A stretch of DNA of 64,000 bases from Luteibacter sp. dw_328 (GCF_018449605.1 NZ_JAAVUW010000003.1:62001-126000), one strand, 5' to 3'. Shown: positions 24,650-34,187, counted from the stretch's first letter. Made by a program: numbers and translations. The notes: generated by a model from the sequence alone, not told the origin.

Positions 24650-26243
24650 TCGGCGCCAACTCGGGCACGTGACTCATCACGTGCTCGGCGATGGCCGCGA
24701 TGGTGAGGCTCGGATTGACGCCGAGGTTGGCTGAGAGCACGGACCCGTCGCACACATAGAGGTTGCGGTAGCCATGGATGCGGCCGCGGCTGTCGCACAC
24801 CCCCGTACCCGCATCCCGGCCCATCACGGCACCGCCCAGGCAATGGGCCGTCATCGGGATATCGAGGAAGATTTCTGACAGTGAGGTCATCGCTACCCCG
24901 CCGGTTGCCTGCGCCGCCTTCATGGCAAAGGCGTTCGCGGAGGGAATGAAGGTCGGGATTTTCGGTCCCTCGGTCACGAGACGACGGGCAAACGGCCAGA
25001 ACCAACGGCGTCCGAGTCGCATGGTGAGCTGGCCGTCGAGCGTCTGCATGCACAGCAGGATCATCGACTCGCGAGCCCAGTTCTTCGTACGCACCAGCCG
25101 GAACAAGGCGCGCGGTCGCGTCAGAAGCATGGACAGAACCGTTAACAACCAGCTTGTCCGACGGTGGCGCCCCTTTGCCATGACGGTCGTCAGCAGGCCC
25201 ATCACGTCCGAGCCCGCCGGGTAGCGCGTGGCCTCGATATGCGTATGCGCGTCGATGTAGATACCCGACCCGATGGCGACGCCGCGCGAGAGATCGTCCG
25301 TGGAACCAGGAAAGCGAATGCCGATGAGCGACTCGGCATTGGTGCGTACGCCATGCCCGAGTGCCGGCGATATCGCCGGTAGCGCCCCATTCTCGCGTAG
25401 CCGGAACAGCAGGTCCTGCGTACCGAGCGAGGAGGCGGCGAAGACCACCCCTTTACAGCGCAGGCGGGCCGAGACCCCGCCCTTGCGCGTCGTGACGACG
25501 TAGCCACCGGAACCATCCGATGCGTCGCCGATCGGGCGCACGTCGACCACGCGCGTCTGCTCGATCACAGTCGCGCCGCGTTTCTCGGCAAGGTAGAGAT
25601 AATTCAGGTCCAGCGTGTTCTTGGCGCCGTACCGGCAGCCGACCATGCATCCGCCGCAACCGGTGCAGGCATGGCGATCGGGACCTTCGCCGCCGAAGTA
25701 CGGATCCGCATAGGTCTTACCCGGTGCGTCACCCTCCTCGCCAAAGAAGATGCCGACGTCCGTCGCATAGAAGCTATCCCCGACGCCAACGGACTGTGCC
25801 ATATCGCGCAGCCGGAAATCCGCCGCTGCGAGTCGTTCGTTGGTCGTCACACCCAGCATCCGCCGCGCGGTCGCGTAGTGCGCCGGCATGATGCGTTCCC
25901 AATCTTCCAGACCCGCCCATGAACCCTCGCGCCAGACACGCGGCGGCGGTTCAAGCAGGGTCTGTGCGTAGGTAATGGAACCGCCACCGACCGCGTTGCC
26001 GTGGAGCACGATCACGTGACGGAAGAAGCGCATCCCGAAGAAGCCGTGCACGCCTAGCGACGGAGCCCACAACCATCGCGACAATCGCCAGTTGGTCGTC
26101 GGCAGGGTCTCGGGCGTCCACCGCCTGCCCTGCTCGATCACCGCGACGCGGTACCCCTTTTCAGCTAGTCGTAACGCCGACACGCTCCCGCCGAAGCCGG
26201 AGCCGATGACGATGAAGTCGACATCGCGGTCGGCGCTATGCAT
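24615..26243 (-). CDS. GMC-family oxidoreductase, cholesterol-oxidase-like
   Basis: 542 residues. The FAD motif is VIGSGFGGSVSALRLAEKG at the N-terminus, and the C-terminal GMC signature ends with a His-containing segment (AHCLGGAVMG). Between residues about 190 and 210 is a four-cysteine motif CTGCGGCMVGC, as in mycobacterial ChoD-type enzymes, which may hold a metal or iron-sulfur cluster. It would oxidise an alcohol, such as a sterol or polyol, transferring electrons to oxygen or an acceptor. Its start codon overlaps the VOC gene upstream (ATGA-type), showing translational coupling. No signal peptide is evident. Confidence 0.88.
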   Translation of the reverse strand: MHSADRDVDFIVIGSGFGGSVSALRLAEKGYRVAVIEQGRRWTPETLPTTNWRLSRWLWAPSLGVHGFFGMRFFRHVIVLHGNAVGGGSITYAQTLLEPPPRVWREGSWAGLEDWERIMPAHYATARRMLGVTTNERLAAADFRLRDMAQSVGVGDSFYATDVGIFFGEEGDAPGKTYADPYFGGEGPDRHACTGCGGCMVGCRYGAKNTLDLNYLYLAEKRGATVIEQTRVVDVRPIGDASDGSGGYVVTTRKGGVSARLRCKGVVFAASSLGTQDLLFRLRENGALPAISPALGHGVRTNAESLIGIRFPGSTDDLSRGVAIGSGIYIDAHTHIEATRYPAGSDVMGLLTTVMAKGRHRRTSWLLTVLSMLLTRPRALFRLVRTKNWARESMILLCMQTLDGQLTMRLGRRWFWPFARRLVTEGPKIPTFIPSANAFAMKAAQATGGVAMTSLSEIFLDIPMTAHCLGGAVMGRDAGTGVCDSRGRIHGYRNLYVCDGSVLSANLGVNPSLTIAAIAEHVMSHVPELAPISAAGTREVRP

Positions 26244-26632
26244 CAGGGATGGACCGGTGAGCAGATTTCCACGAGGCAGCCATTGAGGTCACGGACATAG
26301 CCTACCTGCTGGCCCCATGGTTTGGCTTCCACCGCCTTCACAGCGAGCGCTCCCGCGCCGAGGGCTCGCTCATAGGCATCCTCCGGCGAATCCGTGACCA
26401 GGCATATCTCGATTCCGGCAGGCAGGTCTCGCAGATTGTTCGGACGGATCGCGAGACCGTTCATCTGCGCCATGGTCTCGCCAGCGAAGCTGAGCGCCGT
26501 CTCTCCCGTCTCCATCTCGGCATACAGGCCACTCTCGTGGACGAAGCGTCGCCGCAGGCCGAACGCCGATTCATAAAAAGCGACGGTCGCGGTGACATCG
26601 GGAACGTAGATGAGGGTGTAGCCAAGGCGCAT
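26243..26632 (-). CDS. VOC superfamily (glyoxalase/bleomycin-resistance-like) protein
   Basis: 129 residues of the paired beta-alpha-beta-beta-beta fold, with IYVPDVTATVAFYESAFGL at the start and the second repeat ending in VRDLNGCLVEICSP. The metal-ligand positions are not complete as in glyoxalase I, so it may be a dioxygenase-like, isomerase-like or binding member. The stop codon overlaps the GMC gene start, so the two are translated together. It could protect against or process the GMC product, but this is speculative. Confidence 0.88.
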   Translation of the reverse strand: MRLGYTLIYVPDVTATVAFYESAFGLRRRFVHESGLYAEMETGETALSFAGETMAQMNGLAIRPNNLRDLPAGIEICLVTDSPEDAYERALGAGALAVKAVEAKPWGQQVGYVRDLNGCLVEICSPVHP

Positions 26633-26767
26633 GAAGTCTCTCCCAGTGATGGGCCAGAGCGTAGCCTGCGCTCCGAAGAATGTGACAGATGTCGACGAAG
26701 CGCACGCCCCGGCACGTCGACGGCGACCGCGACGTCATCCCGGCTGATCCCGGCCACTTCGCGACAG

Positions 26768-27490
26768 TCACCAGGCAGGCGTGGATGCGCTGCGGCGCCC
26801 TTTTGACGGCGCCGAAGTGGCTACCGCCGAGATTAAATGCCAACCTTCCTCGTCGACCAGGACAGCGTCCGGCAGAACGCCCTCCATGGTGATCTCCATC
26901 CCGCGCGCGCCTGGAAGGCGTCGCTGCTCCGGAAACCACGGGCGGTCCCGGTCGACGACGATGAGCAGCCCCTCGTGATCGCCCATGGGAGCGAAACCTT
27001 CGGAGAGATCGCCGAATGGCGTAAGCCCCGTGCGCACCACAAGCTGACGAACCAGCGCCGGAACATCGTCGGTCGGCAGTCCGACTTCACTCACGCAGGC
27101 GATCTCGCCGCTTCGAAAGTCGCCACTCACATTGCCCTCAAGGACGAATGACCGACGTGCGATAAGCTCGAGCACGGCATCGTGCGGACCGGCGAAGTAC
27201 ACCGACTCCGAATCCCAGACGCCACCGACATGGAATCGCTCCTCGCCAAGGGGATCACGCAGCAGCAAGGCGCGCTTGCGTAACCAGGTACAGGCCGCGT
27301 CGAACCGGTCGTACGGAATATTGAAAGCGAGGTGCACAGCGCCTGGATCGGTCGAGGTGGGACCGATGTCGATGTCGGTCCAGCCGACGTGCACCGTCGT
27401 GCCGGTCGTCGGGAGTTGGAGGACATCGCGGTAAAACGCGAGGCAGGCGTCCACGTCGGTGGACGGCAGGGTCAGTCGGGGGATGCGCAT
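26768..27490 (-). CDS. Two-module VOC superfamily protein
   Basis: 240 residues from ATG 27490, giving MRIPRLTLPSTDVDACLAFY, the normal VOC beginning. A first module spans residues 1-120 (VHLAFNIPYDRFDAA) and a second, weaker one 125-235 (VGLPTDDVPALVRQLV, LLIVVDRDRPWFPEQ). Fused double modules are frequent for single-chain active sites. No known substrate. It lies 135 bases from the VOC-GMC pair on the same strand and may belong to the same regulon. Confidence 0.82.
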   Translation of the reverse strand: MRIPRLTLPSTDVDACLAFYRDVLQLPTTGTTVHVGWTDIDIGPTSTDPGAVHLAFNIPYDRFDAACTWLRKRALLLRDPLGEERFHVGGVWDSESVYFAGPHDAVLELIARRSFVLEGNVSGDFRSGEIACVSEVGLPTDDVPALVRQLVVRTGLTPFGDLSEGFAPMGDHEGLLIVVDRDRPWFPEQRRLPGARGMEITMEGVLPDAVLVDEEGWHLISAVATSAPSKGRRSASTPAW

Positions 27491-27600
27491 CGGATGTGCT
27501 GCGTCGGTGGGGGAAAGCCATTGGACAACCTCAACCAAAGTTGAGGTCAAGCAAGAACGTACACGACTTGCGTACACACCTCGGGCGTAGCCTTGGGGTC

Positions 27601-27819
27601 ATGACACATCGTGACGATCTTCAAAGCATGCTCGACCGCCTCGCCACCGAGGTGCAGGCCGGTTTGCACGAGAATCCCGACCCGGATGCGTTCTGGCCGA
27701 CCTTCGCGACGCAGTCGAGCCTCGTCCTCGAAGCCGCCGGACCCGAACATTTCGACTGGGTAAGCTCGGAGGTGTCGTCGATTCTGATGAAGCACGGGAT
27801 TTCGGTGCCGGAGGCGTAA
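27601..27819 (+). CDS. Small hypothetical protein, 72 residues
   Basis: A short, acidic, helical protein (MTHRDDLQSMLDRLATEVQ) with a late segment EHFDWVSSEVSSIL. No motif is recognised. Codon use matches the neighbours, and small soluble proteins of this kind are common in the order. It ends just before a REP-like palindrome at 27831. Function unknown. Confidence 0.6.
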   Translation: MTHRDDLQSMLDRLATEVQAGLHENPDPDAFWPTFATQSSLVLEAAGPEHFDWVSSEVSSILMKHGISVPEA

Positions 27820-27830
27820 TCGCCAGCACC

Positions 27831-27856
27831 CATCGCCGATGAATCGGCTCCCACAA
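27831..27856. repeat. REP-like palindrome, single arm
   Basis: CATCGCCGATGAATCGGCTC followed by CCACAA. It is one arm of the dispersed repeat family also seen at 29941-30041, 38734-38804, 42871-42952, 52442-52524 and 62956-63040. It contains the short dyad GCCGAT..ATCGGC. Confidence 0.85.
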
Positions 27857-27943
27857 CGGCCTGTCCATGCCAGAAGTCACGGATTTACCTGCTTAGGACA
27901 ATTTGCCAGACTCGGGTGATCGTCCCGACAACAAGGCTTCAGC

Positions 27944-29935
27944 ATGCGACCGTCGCGCCCTGCCCTCTCTCACGTCAGGACCGCGTTGTCGGTCGGCGTC
28001 GCCTCTTTCTGTCTCGCCCTGCTTGCCGAGCCCGTCGCGGCCCAGGCCGTCCAGACGCCTGAACAGAAGGCACTCATCGCCAAACGCATCGATCTCGAAA
28101 AACAACTCGAGGATATCGCCGTCGTCGATCGCAAGGTGATGGTGAAAATGCGTGACGGCAAGCGCATGGCCGCGGACATCTATCGACCCAAGAATCCCAG
28201 CGGCAAGGTACCGACGATCTTTGTGCGTACCCCGTACAACTTCAACTTCTGGGACGTGAAGAATGGCGCCCCGCGCGACATGACCCACGAACTCGAGGCC
28301 GTGAAGCGTGGCTACGCCCTAGTCGAAATGAACGAGCGCGGCCACTACTTCTCCGAAGGCAACTACGACATCCTCGGTGCGCCCCTGAGCGACGGCGTGG
28401 ATGCCGTGCGCTGGATGTCCACGCAGCCCTGGTCCAACGGCAAGGTCGGCACGACCGGTTGTTCATCGACCGCCGAATGGCAGATGGCCGTGGTCGCGCA
28501 GAACGAGCCGGCGCTCGCCACGTTCAACGTGCAGGGCTTCGGCGCCGGTGTCGGCAAGGTCGGTCCGTATTACGAGCAGGGCAACTGGTACCGCGGCGGT
28601 GCCGTGCAGATGCTGTTCCAGGCCTGGATCTACGGCGAGCAGAACCAGGTTCGCCCCATGTTCCCGGCCGATACGTCGCAGGCCGACCTGATCCGCGCCT
28701 CCAAGGCCTTCGACCTGGATCCGCAGATGCCCCCGGTCGACTGGGACCAGGCGTTCTGGCACCTGCCGGAGAACGAGATCCTCAAGGCCGTCGATGGCCC
28801 CAAGGGCATTTTCGCCGACGCCATGGACGTGCCGACAGGCGGCAACATGATCGCGCGCACGCCGAACAGCCCCGCCTGGCGCAAGGGCGGTTTGTGGCAT
28901 GACGATATGAAGATCAACAAGCCGGGCCTGTGGTTCATGAGCTGGTTCGACGTGTCCGTCTCACCGAATCTGGCCGCCTTCAATCAGGTCCGCGCCACGG
29001 CGCCCAAGAATGTCGCCGACGAACAGTACGCCATCATCGCTCCGGTCCTGCACTGCGCCTATACGCGTGCCACCGAACACACCATGATCGGCGACCTCGA
29101 CGTGGGCGATGCCCGCTTCGACTACGAAGGCCTGGTGTTCGGCTGGTTCGACAAGTTCCTCAAAGGCGTGGACAGCCCCGTCGTCGATAAGCAACCCAAG
29201 GTCATGTACTACGTGATGGGCGAGAACAAGTGGCGCAACTCGCAAACCTGGCCGCCGGCGGGCGCCGTCACGCGCGACCTGTTTTTCACCAGCGGCGGCA
29301 AGGCCAACACGCTGTATGGCGACGGCAAGCTCGTCGACACCGCGGGCGGCACCGACCAGCCGGATAGCTTCGTCTACGATCCGGCCAATCCGGTCACCAC
29401 GCTGGGCGGTGGCGGGTGCTGCCAGGGCAATGCGGTGAAGTTCGGTTCGTTCGACCAGAACCCGCAGCTGGCTCGTAACGATATCCTAGTCTACGACTCC
29501 GAACCCTTCAAGGAAGGCACCGAAGTCAGCGGACCCATCACGGTCACGCTGTATGTATCTTCCGATGCGAAGGACACGGACTTCACGTTCAAGGTCATGG
29601 ATGTCCGTCCGGACGGCAAGGCATTCAACATCACCGAGAACATCCAGCGCATGCGTTACCGCGAAGGCTACGACAAGCCGCCGGTGTGGATGAAGGATGG
29701 CGAGGTCTACAAGGTCACCTTCCAGCCGATCGATACGAGCATGTTCTTCTATCCGGGGCACAAGCTGCGCGTGGCGATCTCCAGCAGCAACTTCCCGCGC
29801 TTCGATCGCAACCTCAATACCGGTGGCAACAACTATGACGAGGCTAAGGGTGTGATCGCGCATAACGCGGTTCACCACGACGCGGCGCATCCGTCGAAGA
29901 TCACGTACACCATCGTTCCGCGTACGACGCCTTGA
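27944..29935 (+). CDS. CocE/NonD-type exported hydrolase (X-Pro dipeptidyl-peptidase S15 family)
   Basis: 663 residues with a signal peptide of about 34 residues ending AQA. The catalytic alpha/beta-hydrolase domain holds the nucleophile line [11 protein letters not shown] (serine near residue 172), with the family arrangement [19 protein letters not shown] before it. A C-terminal jelly-roll ([15 protein letters not shown]) is the X-Pro_dipeptidyl C domain used by glutaryl-acylases and cocaine esterases. The enzyme should cleave esters or amides, such as alpha-amino-acid esters or beta-lactam side chains, in the periplasm. A REP pair follows at 29941. Confidence 0.9.
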   Translation: MRPSRPALSHVRTALSVGVASFCLALLAEPVAAQAVQTPEQKALIAKRIDLEKQLEDIAVVDRKVMVKMRDGKRMAADIYRPKNPSGKVPTIFVRTPYNFNFWDVKNGAPRDMTHELEAVKRGYALVEMNERGHYFSEGNYDILGAPLSDGVDAVRWMSTQPWSNGKVGTTGCSSTAEWQMAVVAQNEPALATFNVQGFGAGVGKVGPYYEQGNWYRGGAVQMLFQAWIYGEQNQVRPMFPADTSQADLIRASKAFDLDPQMPPVDWDQAFWHLPENEILKAVDGPKGIFADAMDVPTGGNMIARTPNSPAWRKGGLWHDDMKINKPGLWFMSWFDVSVSPNLAAFNQVRATAPKNVADEQYAIIAPVLHCAYTRATEHTMIGDLDVGDARFDYEGLVFGWFDKFLKGVDSPVVDKQPKVMYYVMGENKWRNSQTWPPAGAVTRDLFFTSGGKANTLYGDGKLVDTAGGTDQPDSFVYDPANPVTTLGGGGCCQGNAVKFGSFDQNPQLARNDILVYDSEPFKEGTEVSGPITVTLYVSSDAKDTDFTFKVMDVRPDGKAFNITENIQRMRYREGYDKPPVWMKDGEVYKVTFQPIDTSMFFYPGHKLRVAISSSNFPRFDRNLNTGGNNYDEAKGVIAHNAVHHDAAHPSKITYTIVPRTTP

Positions 29936-29940
29936 CCTGA

Positions 29941-30041
29941 CGCGGCAGCGGGATGGCCCGCTGCCGCGGGATCGCCGCTGAAGCGGCTCCCACAAAGAGC
30001 GAGCTCCTGCCGTGTGTGGGAGCCGCTTCAGCGGCGATGGG
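29941..30041. repeat. REP-like inverted pair
   Basis: CGCGGCAGCGGG (29941-29952) pairs perfectly with CCCGCTGCCGCG (29957-29968) around a 4-base loop, then ATCGCCGCTGAAGCGGCTCC (from 29971) is inverted at 30015-30038. The whole forms two adjacent hairpins between the CocE-type gene and the convergent lipoprotein gene. It is part of the dispersed repeat family. Confidence 0.85.
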
Positions 30042-30048
30042 AGGACGA

Positions 30049-30378
30049 TCACCCCGCCCGGCAGTCGGCAGACACCTTGCTTGCCGAAGCGGCCACGCAC
30101 TGGCTAAACCCCGCCGGCAAATTGTCGAGGCGCAATGTCTCGGCCACCGGCAGTGAGAACGCGCGAACCTGCGCGTCGCCATGAAACACCGCGTAATAGC
30201 AACGGCCGCTCTGGCTCGCCTTGCATTCGAACCACGCTCGGCCCATGTGCACGTCGGTAAAGCTATCGAGGGTAACCGTTCCGTTCTCTCGTGCCGTCGC
30301 CACGATGCTGCGATTCTGCGCGTCAGTGCAACCGGCGAGGTTGAGGAAGCAGTAGATGATGGCTAGAAAAAGTCGCAT
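30049..30378 (-). CDS. Small lipoprotein of unknown function
   Basis: 109 residues beginning MRLFLAIIYCFLNLAGC, a lipoprotein signal whose lipobox is LAGC with the lipidated Cys at residue 17. The mature part is small and contains four further cysteines (WFECKASQSGRCYYAVF and FSQCVAAS...DCRAG), suggesting disulfides. ATG 30378 has GGAG seven bases upstream. It is convergent to the CocE hydrolase and 14 bases from the response regulator stop on the same strand, so it may be the last gene of that operon. Confidence 0.75.
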   Translation of the reverse strand: MRLFLAIIYCFLNLAGCTDAQNRSIVATARENGTVTLDSFTDVHMGRAWFECKASQSGRCYYAVFHGDAQVRAFSLPVAETLRLDNLPAGFSQCVAASASKVSADCRAG

Positions 30379-30392
30379 GGAAGTCTCCTTCG

Positions 30393-31160
30393 TCACATGG
30401 CGCGGAAGATGGCCATGAACGGCTGACTCACATTCAAGGTTTCGGGGCGCCCACGCAGGCGCAGGCAACCCTTGCCGGTGTCGTCCCGTTCGACCGAGGC
30501 GACCTGGCGCAGGTTGACGATGGTGGAACGATGGATCTGGCGGAACGTCTTCGGATCGAGCTGGCGTAGCAGGTCGCGAATCGGACGGCTCAACAGCGCA
30601 TCGCCCTCCGCCGTTGCGACCACCGTGTACTTGTTGTCCGCGCGGAAATAGATCACGTCGTCGACGAGGATCAGCCGCGTGGCCTTGCCGGCGCCAGCGG
30701 TGATCCAGGTCAGTGGCTCGTCCGGCGCTTCGTCGAAGCGCTCGATCATGTCCTTCGCCAGATCACCCGTGCGGCGTGCGTGGCGCGCAGCATCGGCTAG
30801 CCGACTGCGCAGACGGGTGACCGTCTGTGCCAGGCGATCCGCAACCACCGGTTTGAGCAGATAGTCGATGGCGCCACGCTCGAACGCGTCGACGGCGTAC
30901 TGGTCGTACGCGGTCACGAAGACCACCAGGGTGTGCGGACTGGCATCCGCCGCCGCAGCGGCCACTTCCATGCCCGTAAGTCCTGGCATGCGAATGTCGA
31001 GGAAGGCGATATCCGGTTGATGCGTGGCGATAGCCTCGAGCGCTTCACCACCGTCCTCGCAGACCGCCACGATCTCCAGGTCGGGCCACGCCTTTGCCAG
31101 TTCACGCTGGAGAGCTGCGGAGAGCAGCTTCTCGTCTTCGGCAACGATGCACTTAGGCAT
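30393..31160 (-). CDS. LytTR family response regulator
   Basis: 255 residues. A receiver domain (residues 1-120) has the phospho-acceptor Asp55 in FLDIRMPG and the conserved Lys in DYLLKPV near residue 101. The C-terminal LytTR DNA-binding domain (about 150-255) carries RADNKYTVVATAEG and FRQIHRSTIVNLRQV. The gene overlaps the histidine kinase by eight bases, so they form a typical two-component unit that controls target promoters, often for cell-envelope or secreted products. Regulon unknown. Confidence 0.93.
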   Translation of the reverse strand: MPKCIVAEDEKLLSAALQRELAKAWPDLEIVAVCEDGGEALEAIATHQPDIAFLDIRMPGLTGMEVAAAAADASPHTLVVFVTAYDQYAVDAFERGAIDYLLKPVVADRLAQTVTRLRSRLADAARHARRTGDLAKDMIERFDEAPDEPLTWITAGAGKATRLILVDDVIYFRADNKYTVVATAEGDALLSRPIRDLLRQLDPKTFRQIHRSTIVNLRQVASVERDDTGKGCLRLRGRPETLNVSQPFMAIFRAM

Positions 31161-32394
31161 GATCGTTCACTCCCGTTGCTGGCAACGTGATCGTCGCGGC
31201 GACGCCGGCTGGGAAGTTGTTACCGATGACAAAGCTCGCCAGCGCGCCGTAGGTCAGGCGCAGCCTCTCGCGCAGGTTCTTCAGGCCGATGCCGGTGCCC
31301 GAGCCTTCGCTGCGAAAGCCCATGCCGTCGTCGGCAACCGTCACCGAAAGCACACCGTCTTCCACGCGACCGCGAATCCATATCCCGCCGCCGCCAGGCT
31401 TCGGCTCGAGACCATGCTTGATGGCGTTCTCGACCAGGGTCTGCAGCATCATCGAAGGCATCGGCAGCATCGCGATGGCGTCGGCCACCTCGGTATGCAC
31501 GGTGAGGCGCTCGCCCATGCGCAGCTTCATGATCTCGAGCCATGCCGTGGAGCGTTCGAGCTCCTGGCCGAGGGTCGACAGCGATCCGTCCGTACGCGGC
31601 AGCGAGCGGCGCAGGTAGTCGATCAGGTGCCCCAGCATGCGGTCGGCCCGAGCGGGGTCAGTGCGAACCAGTTCCTGTGCGCTGGCCAGCGTGTTGTAGA
31701 GGAAGTGCGGCTCCACCTGCGCCTGCAGAAGGCCGAGCTGTGCCGCCGTGAGCTCCTTTTCCATCGTCGTCTGCCGCACGTCGGCGCGCTCGCGGTTGCG
31801 CCGTTCGGCGAGGCGCTGGGTCATGGCACGAACCAGGGTTTCGACGTGCTCCAATGACGCACCGCCATCGGGATTGAACCAGTCGACCCAGGCACTGCTG
31901 TCCGGCTCGCAGACGAACATGACACTGCTCGATCCGTCGGCTGGCGTAATCGTGGCGGAGATGCGCGTGCTGCGTTCGAAGGTGCCGTGCTGCAACGAGC
32001 GGCGGCGTTGCGGCATCGCGCCGGACAGCAGGCGAACCATCGCGTGGATCTGCAGGCCACCTCGCGTACCGTTGATGTCCTGCACGTTCGGCAGTTCGCG
32101 GATCACCGCATCGACGATGCCGAAGGCCTCGTCGGCACCGTAGGGTACTTCGACCCGACGCCGCTGCCGGTTGGACAAGGTCTCCCCGTCGATGCGTCCG
32201 GCAATGGTGCGAACGCGATACAGATGCGTCACGCCCCGCCCCAGTGCGATGAGCAGGCCGACGAACCAGGCCAGCGTGACGAACCAGGGCAGATCGCCGT
32301 GGTGCCAGTCGAACATGCCGAACAACACGAGCAGCATGCACCAGGCCGCGAACCACGCTATGACGATACGACCGAGGAATTTGAGGCTGGCCAT
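31153..32394 (-). CDS. LytS-type sensor histidine kinase
   Basis: 413 residues from ATG 32394 (a longer frame lacks family support). Two membrane helices (residues about 8-55) are followed by an unrecognised soluble segment (about 70-205) containing ERSTRISATITPADGSSS and a region with PDSSAWVDWF. The HisKA_7TM/His_kinase block has His230 in EPHFLYN, and a HATPase domain with NAIKHGLEPKPGGGG and GTGIGLKNLRERL ends the chain. The segment between membrane and kinase is not a PAS or HAMP that I can name and may sense the signal. It overlaps the response regulator. Confidence 0.9.
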   Translation of the reverse strand: MASLKFLGRIVIAWFAAWCMLLVLFGMFDWHHGDLPWFVTLAWFVGLLIALGRGVTHLYRVRTIAGRIDGETLSNRQRRRVEVPYGADEAFGIVDAVIRELPNVQDINGTRGGLQIHAMVRLLSGAMPQRRRSLQHGTFERSTRISATITPADGSSSVMFVCEPDSSAWVDWFNPDGGASLEHVETLVRAMTQRLAERRNRERADVRQTTMEKELTAAQLGLLQAQVEPHFLYNTLASAQELVRTDPARADRMLGHLIDYLRRSLPRTDGSLSTLGQELERSTAWLEIMKLRMGERLTVHTEVADAIAMLPMPSMMLQTLVENAIKHGLEPKPGGGGIWIRGRVEDGVLSVTVADDGMGFRSEGSGTGIGLKNLRERLRLTYGALASFVIGNNFPAGVAATITLPATGVNDHA

Positions 32395-32598
32395 CGCAAT
32401 GGCTCCGATGCTGGATTGCCGGGGAGCATACGATGGCGCGGAGTCGTCCTTCGACGCGTTTCCGACGAAACGCCGGATTCGCCGACGAAACGCCCTTCCG
32501 CGCCGCAGCATGACCTCGCCGCCTCGATAGTCCATGCTCGGGCGGTTGGCTTTAGCGGTGGGGACCGCGAGCCACGACAAAGACAAAGGGGTTAACGC

Positions 32599-32940
32599 AT
32601 GGCCTTGTTGCTCGTCGTTTTCGCTGTCGTTGTTCTAGCGATCTATCTCGGTATCAATATGCTGCCGAAGAATCATCCCGCCAACTGGCTGCTCGGCATC
32701 GTCGGTGGCGCCTGCCTCGTGCTCGCCTGGTACGCCATTTTCAGACCGATGATGATCGCCACGGGTGGTTCCGACCCGTCACTGATCACACTCGGCCTGC
32801 ATGCGGCCGGCATCGTTTCCTGCGTCCTGGGCATCGTCTGCCTGGGCGTGTGCGTGTGGCGCGACCCGGCACGCTTCTGGATGCTTTCGATCGTTTTCAT
32901 CGGCGTGATCGGCGCCACGCAGGTCACCGCGCTCGGCTGA
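32599..32940 (+). CDS. Small integral membrane protein, four predicted helices
   Basis: 113 residues with four hydrophobic segments (around residues 1-20, 28-48, 62-85 and 92-111) and short polar loops. No conserved domain is recognised. The start ATG at 32599 is divergent to the kinase gene; a GGGG(T)T ribosome site lies upstream. It could be a target or accessory of the LytS/LytTR pair, but there is no direct evidence. Convergent with the LdcA-like gene at 33009. Confidence 0.75.
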   Translation: MALLLVVFAVVVLAIYLGINMLPKNHPANWLLGIVGGACLVLAWYAIFRPMMIATGGSDPSLITLGLHAAGIVSCVLGIVCLGVCVWRDPARFWMLSIVFIGVIGATQVTALG

Positions 32941-33008
32941 GCGCGACCGTTCTTCCGCCTCAGGGCTGGCGGTCGCGTCAGATCTTCTGACAGACCGCCT
33001 TGTCCCGA

Positions 33009-33938
33009 TCAGGCCTTGAAGGGATACCCGCTCACGATCAGTTCGGCAGTGCCGTCCGCGACGTCCAGCACGGCGCGAGCGCCGAACGGCAGGGTCCATT
33101 TATCCTGTTTGTGGCCAAACGCCAGACCCCGGACGATAGGCGTACCGCAAGCGCTCGCGAACCGCTCGAGCGCGTGCTCGATGTCGTAGCCATTGTCGTA
33201 CTCGCTGACGCGTTGCCCACCGAGACCGCCGAGGATGATGGCCCGTTGGCGGGCGAGAACGCCGCTCAACGCCAGCTCATACAGCATCCTTTCGACACGG
33301 TAGGCCTGCTCGCCCGTCTCCTCGAGGTAAAGGATGCCGTCGTCGATCGCCGGCATATAAGGCGTACCGATCAGGCTGCAGAGCGCCGATAGGTTTCCAC
33401 CCCATAACGTGCCCTCGGTATGCAGATCCGTCTGCCCTTCGGGACACGCCCAGGTGATGTCGGTCCGGGGGGACTGCAGGGTTTGCCAGAAGTGACGCCA
33501 GGTGTTCTCGCGCAGGTACCCCGCGCCGAAGTCCTGGACCAGCATGGGGCCGAAGAGCGATCCGATCCCGCTGCGCGCATACAGAGCGCACTGGATCACC
33601 GTGAAGTCGCCATGGCCGACCATGACGCACGAACTTTCTGAGAACCGGGCCGCCAGGCCCGCGTAATCGAGGTGTTCAAGCAGCGCGATGGCGCCGTAGC
33701 CACCGTGGATGGCCATCACCACGTCCGGCAAGGGCCGATCCGGGTCGGCGAGCTGGTTGATATCCGCCGCGCGCTCGGCATCGCTGCCAGCGAAGCGCAA
33801 GGACACCCGGTCCACGACGTGAGCGCCGAGAACCGTGTGGCCCGCGGCCTGCAGGCGTTCAATACCTCGCTGGCAGGCGGCGCGATCTTCTGCGTAACCG
33901 GAGGGAGCAATAAGACGTATCTCGAATCGTTTCGGCAT
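33009..33938 (-). CDS. ldcA: LD-carboxypeptidase A homologue, nucleophile serine replaced by glycine
   Basis: 309 residues, start MPKRFEIRLIAPSGYAED at 33938. The S66 family removes the terminal D-Ala from murein tetrapeptides in the cytoplasm during cell-wall recycling. The whole chain follows the E. coli enzyme remembered for this family: LIAPSGY, a GGYGA block, a TLWGGNLSALCSLIGTP block, RVERM and FGHKQ. The glutamate and histidine of the triad appear to be kept. However the nucleophile line, normally G-x-S-D, reads GHGDFT, so the serine position is Gly110 (GGC instead of AGC). This is a single base from the functional codon. Either activity is lost, or the base is wrong. Confidence 0.88.
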   Translation of the reverse strand: MPKRFEIRLIAPSGYAEDRAACQRGIERLQAAGHTVLGAHVVDRVSLRFAGSDAERAADINQLADPDRPLPDVVMAIHGGYGAIALLEHLDYAGLAARFSESSCVMVGHGDFTVIQCALYARSGIGSLFGPMLVQDFGAGYLRENTWRHFWQTLQSPRTDITWACPEGQTDLHTEGTLWGGNLSALCSLIGTPYMPAIDDGILYLEETGEQAYRVERMLYELALSGVLARQRAIILGGLGGQRVSEYDNGYDIEHALERFASACGTPIVRGLAFGHKQDKWTLPFGARAVLDVADGTAELIVSGYPFKA

Positions 33939-34187
33939 GACTGGCAGTACGTGACCTGTACTACCAATACCTCTACGAGGCCGCGAAGGCAACCCGAAGT
34001 TGTCCGATCGGGGCTCGAGCACCCCTGACTGGGTCTGCGCGGCGTCATGAATCACAGCATCTCTCCTGATCGGACTCTCACGCCGCGGTTGACGTGGAGA
34101 TCTCGATTAGAGGAGCTGAACGAGGCTCCCGTTGATCAATTGCGGCAACGGGCTAATCGTAAACGGCACGTCCCTGTGCGGTGATGC

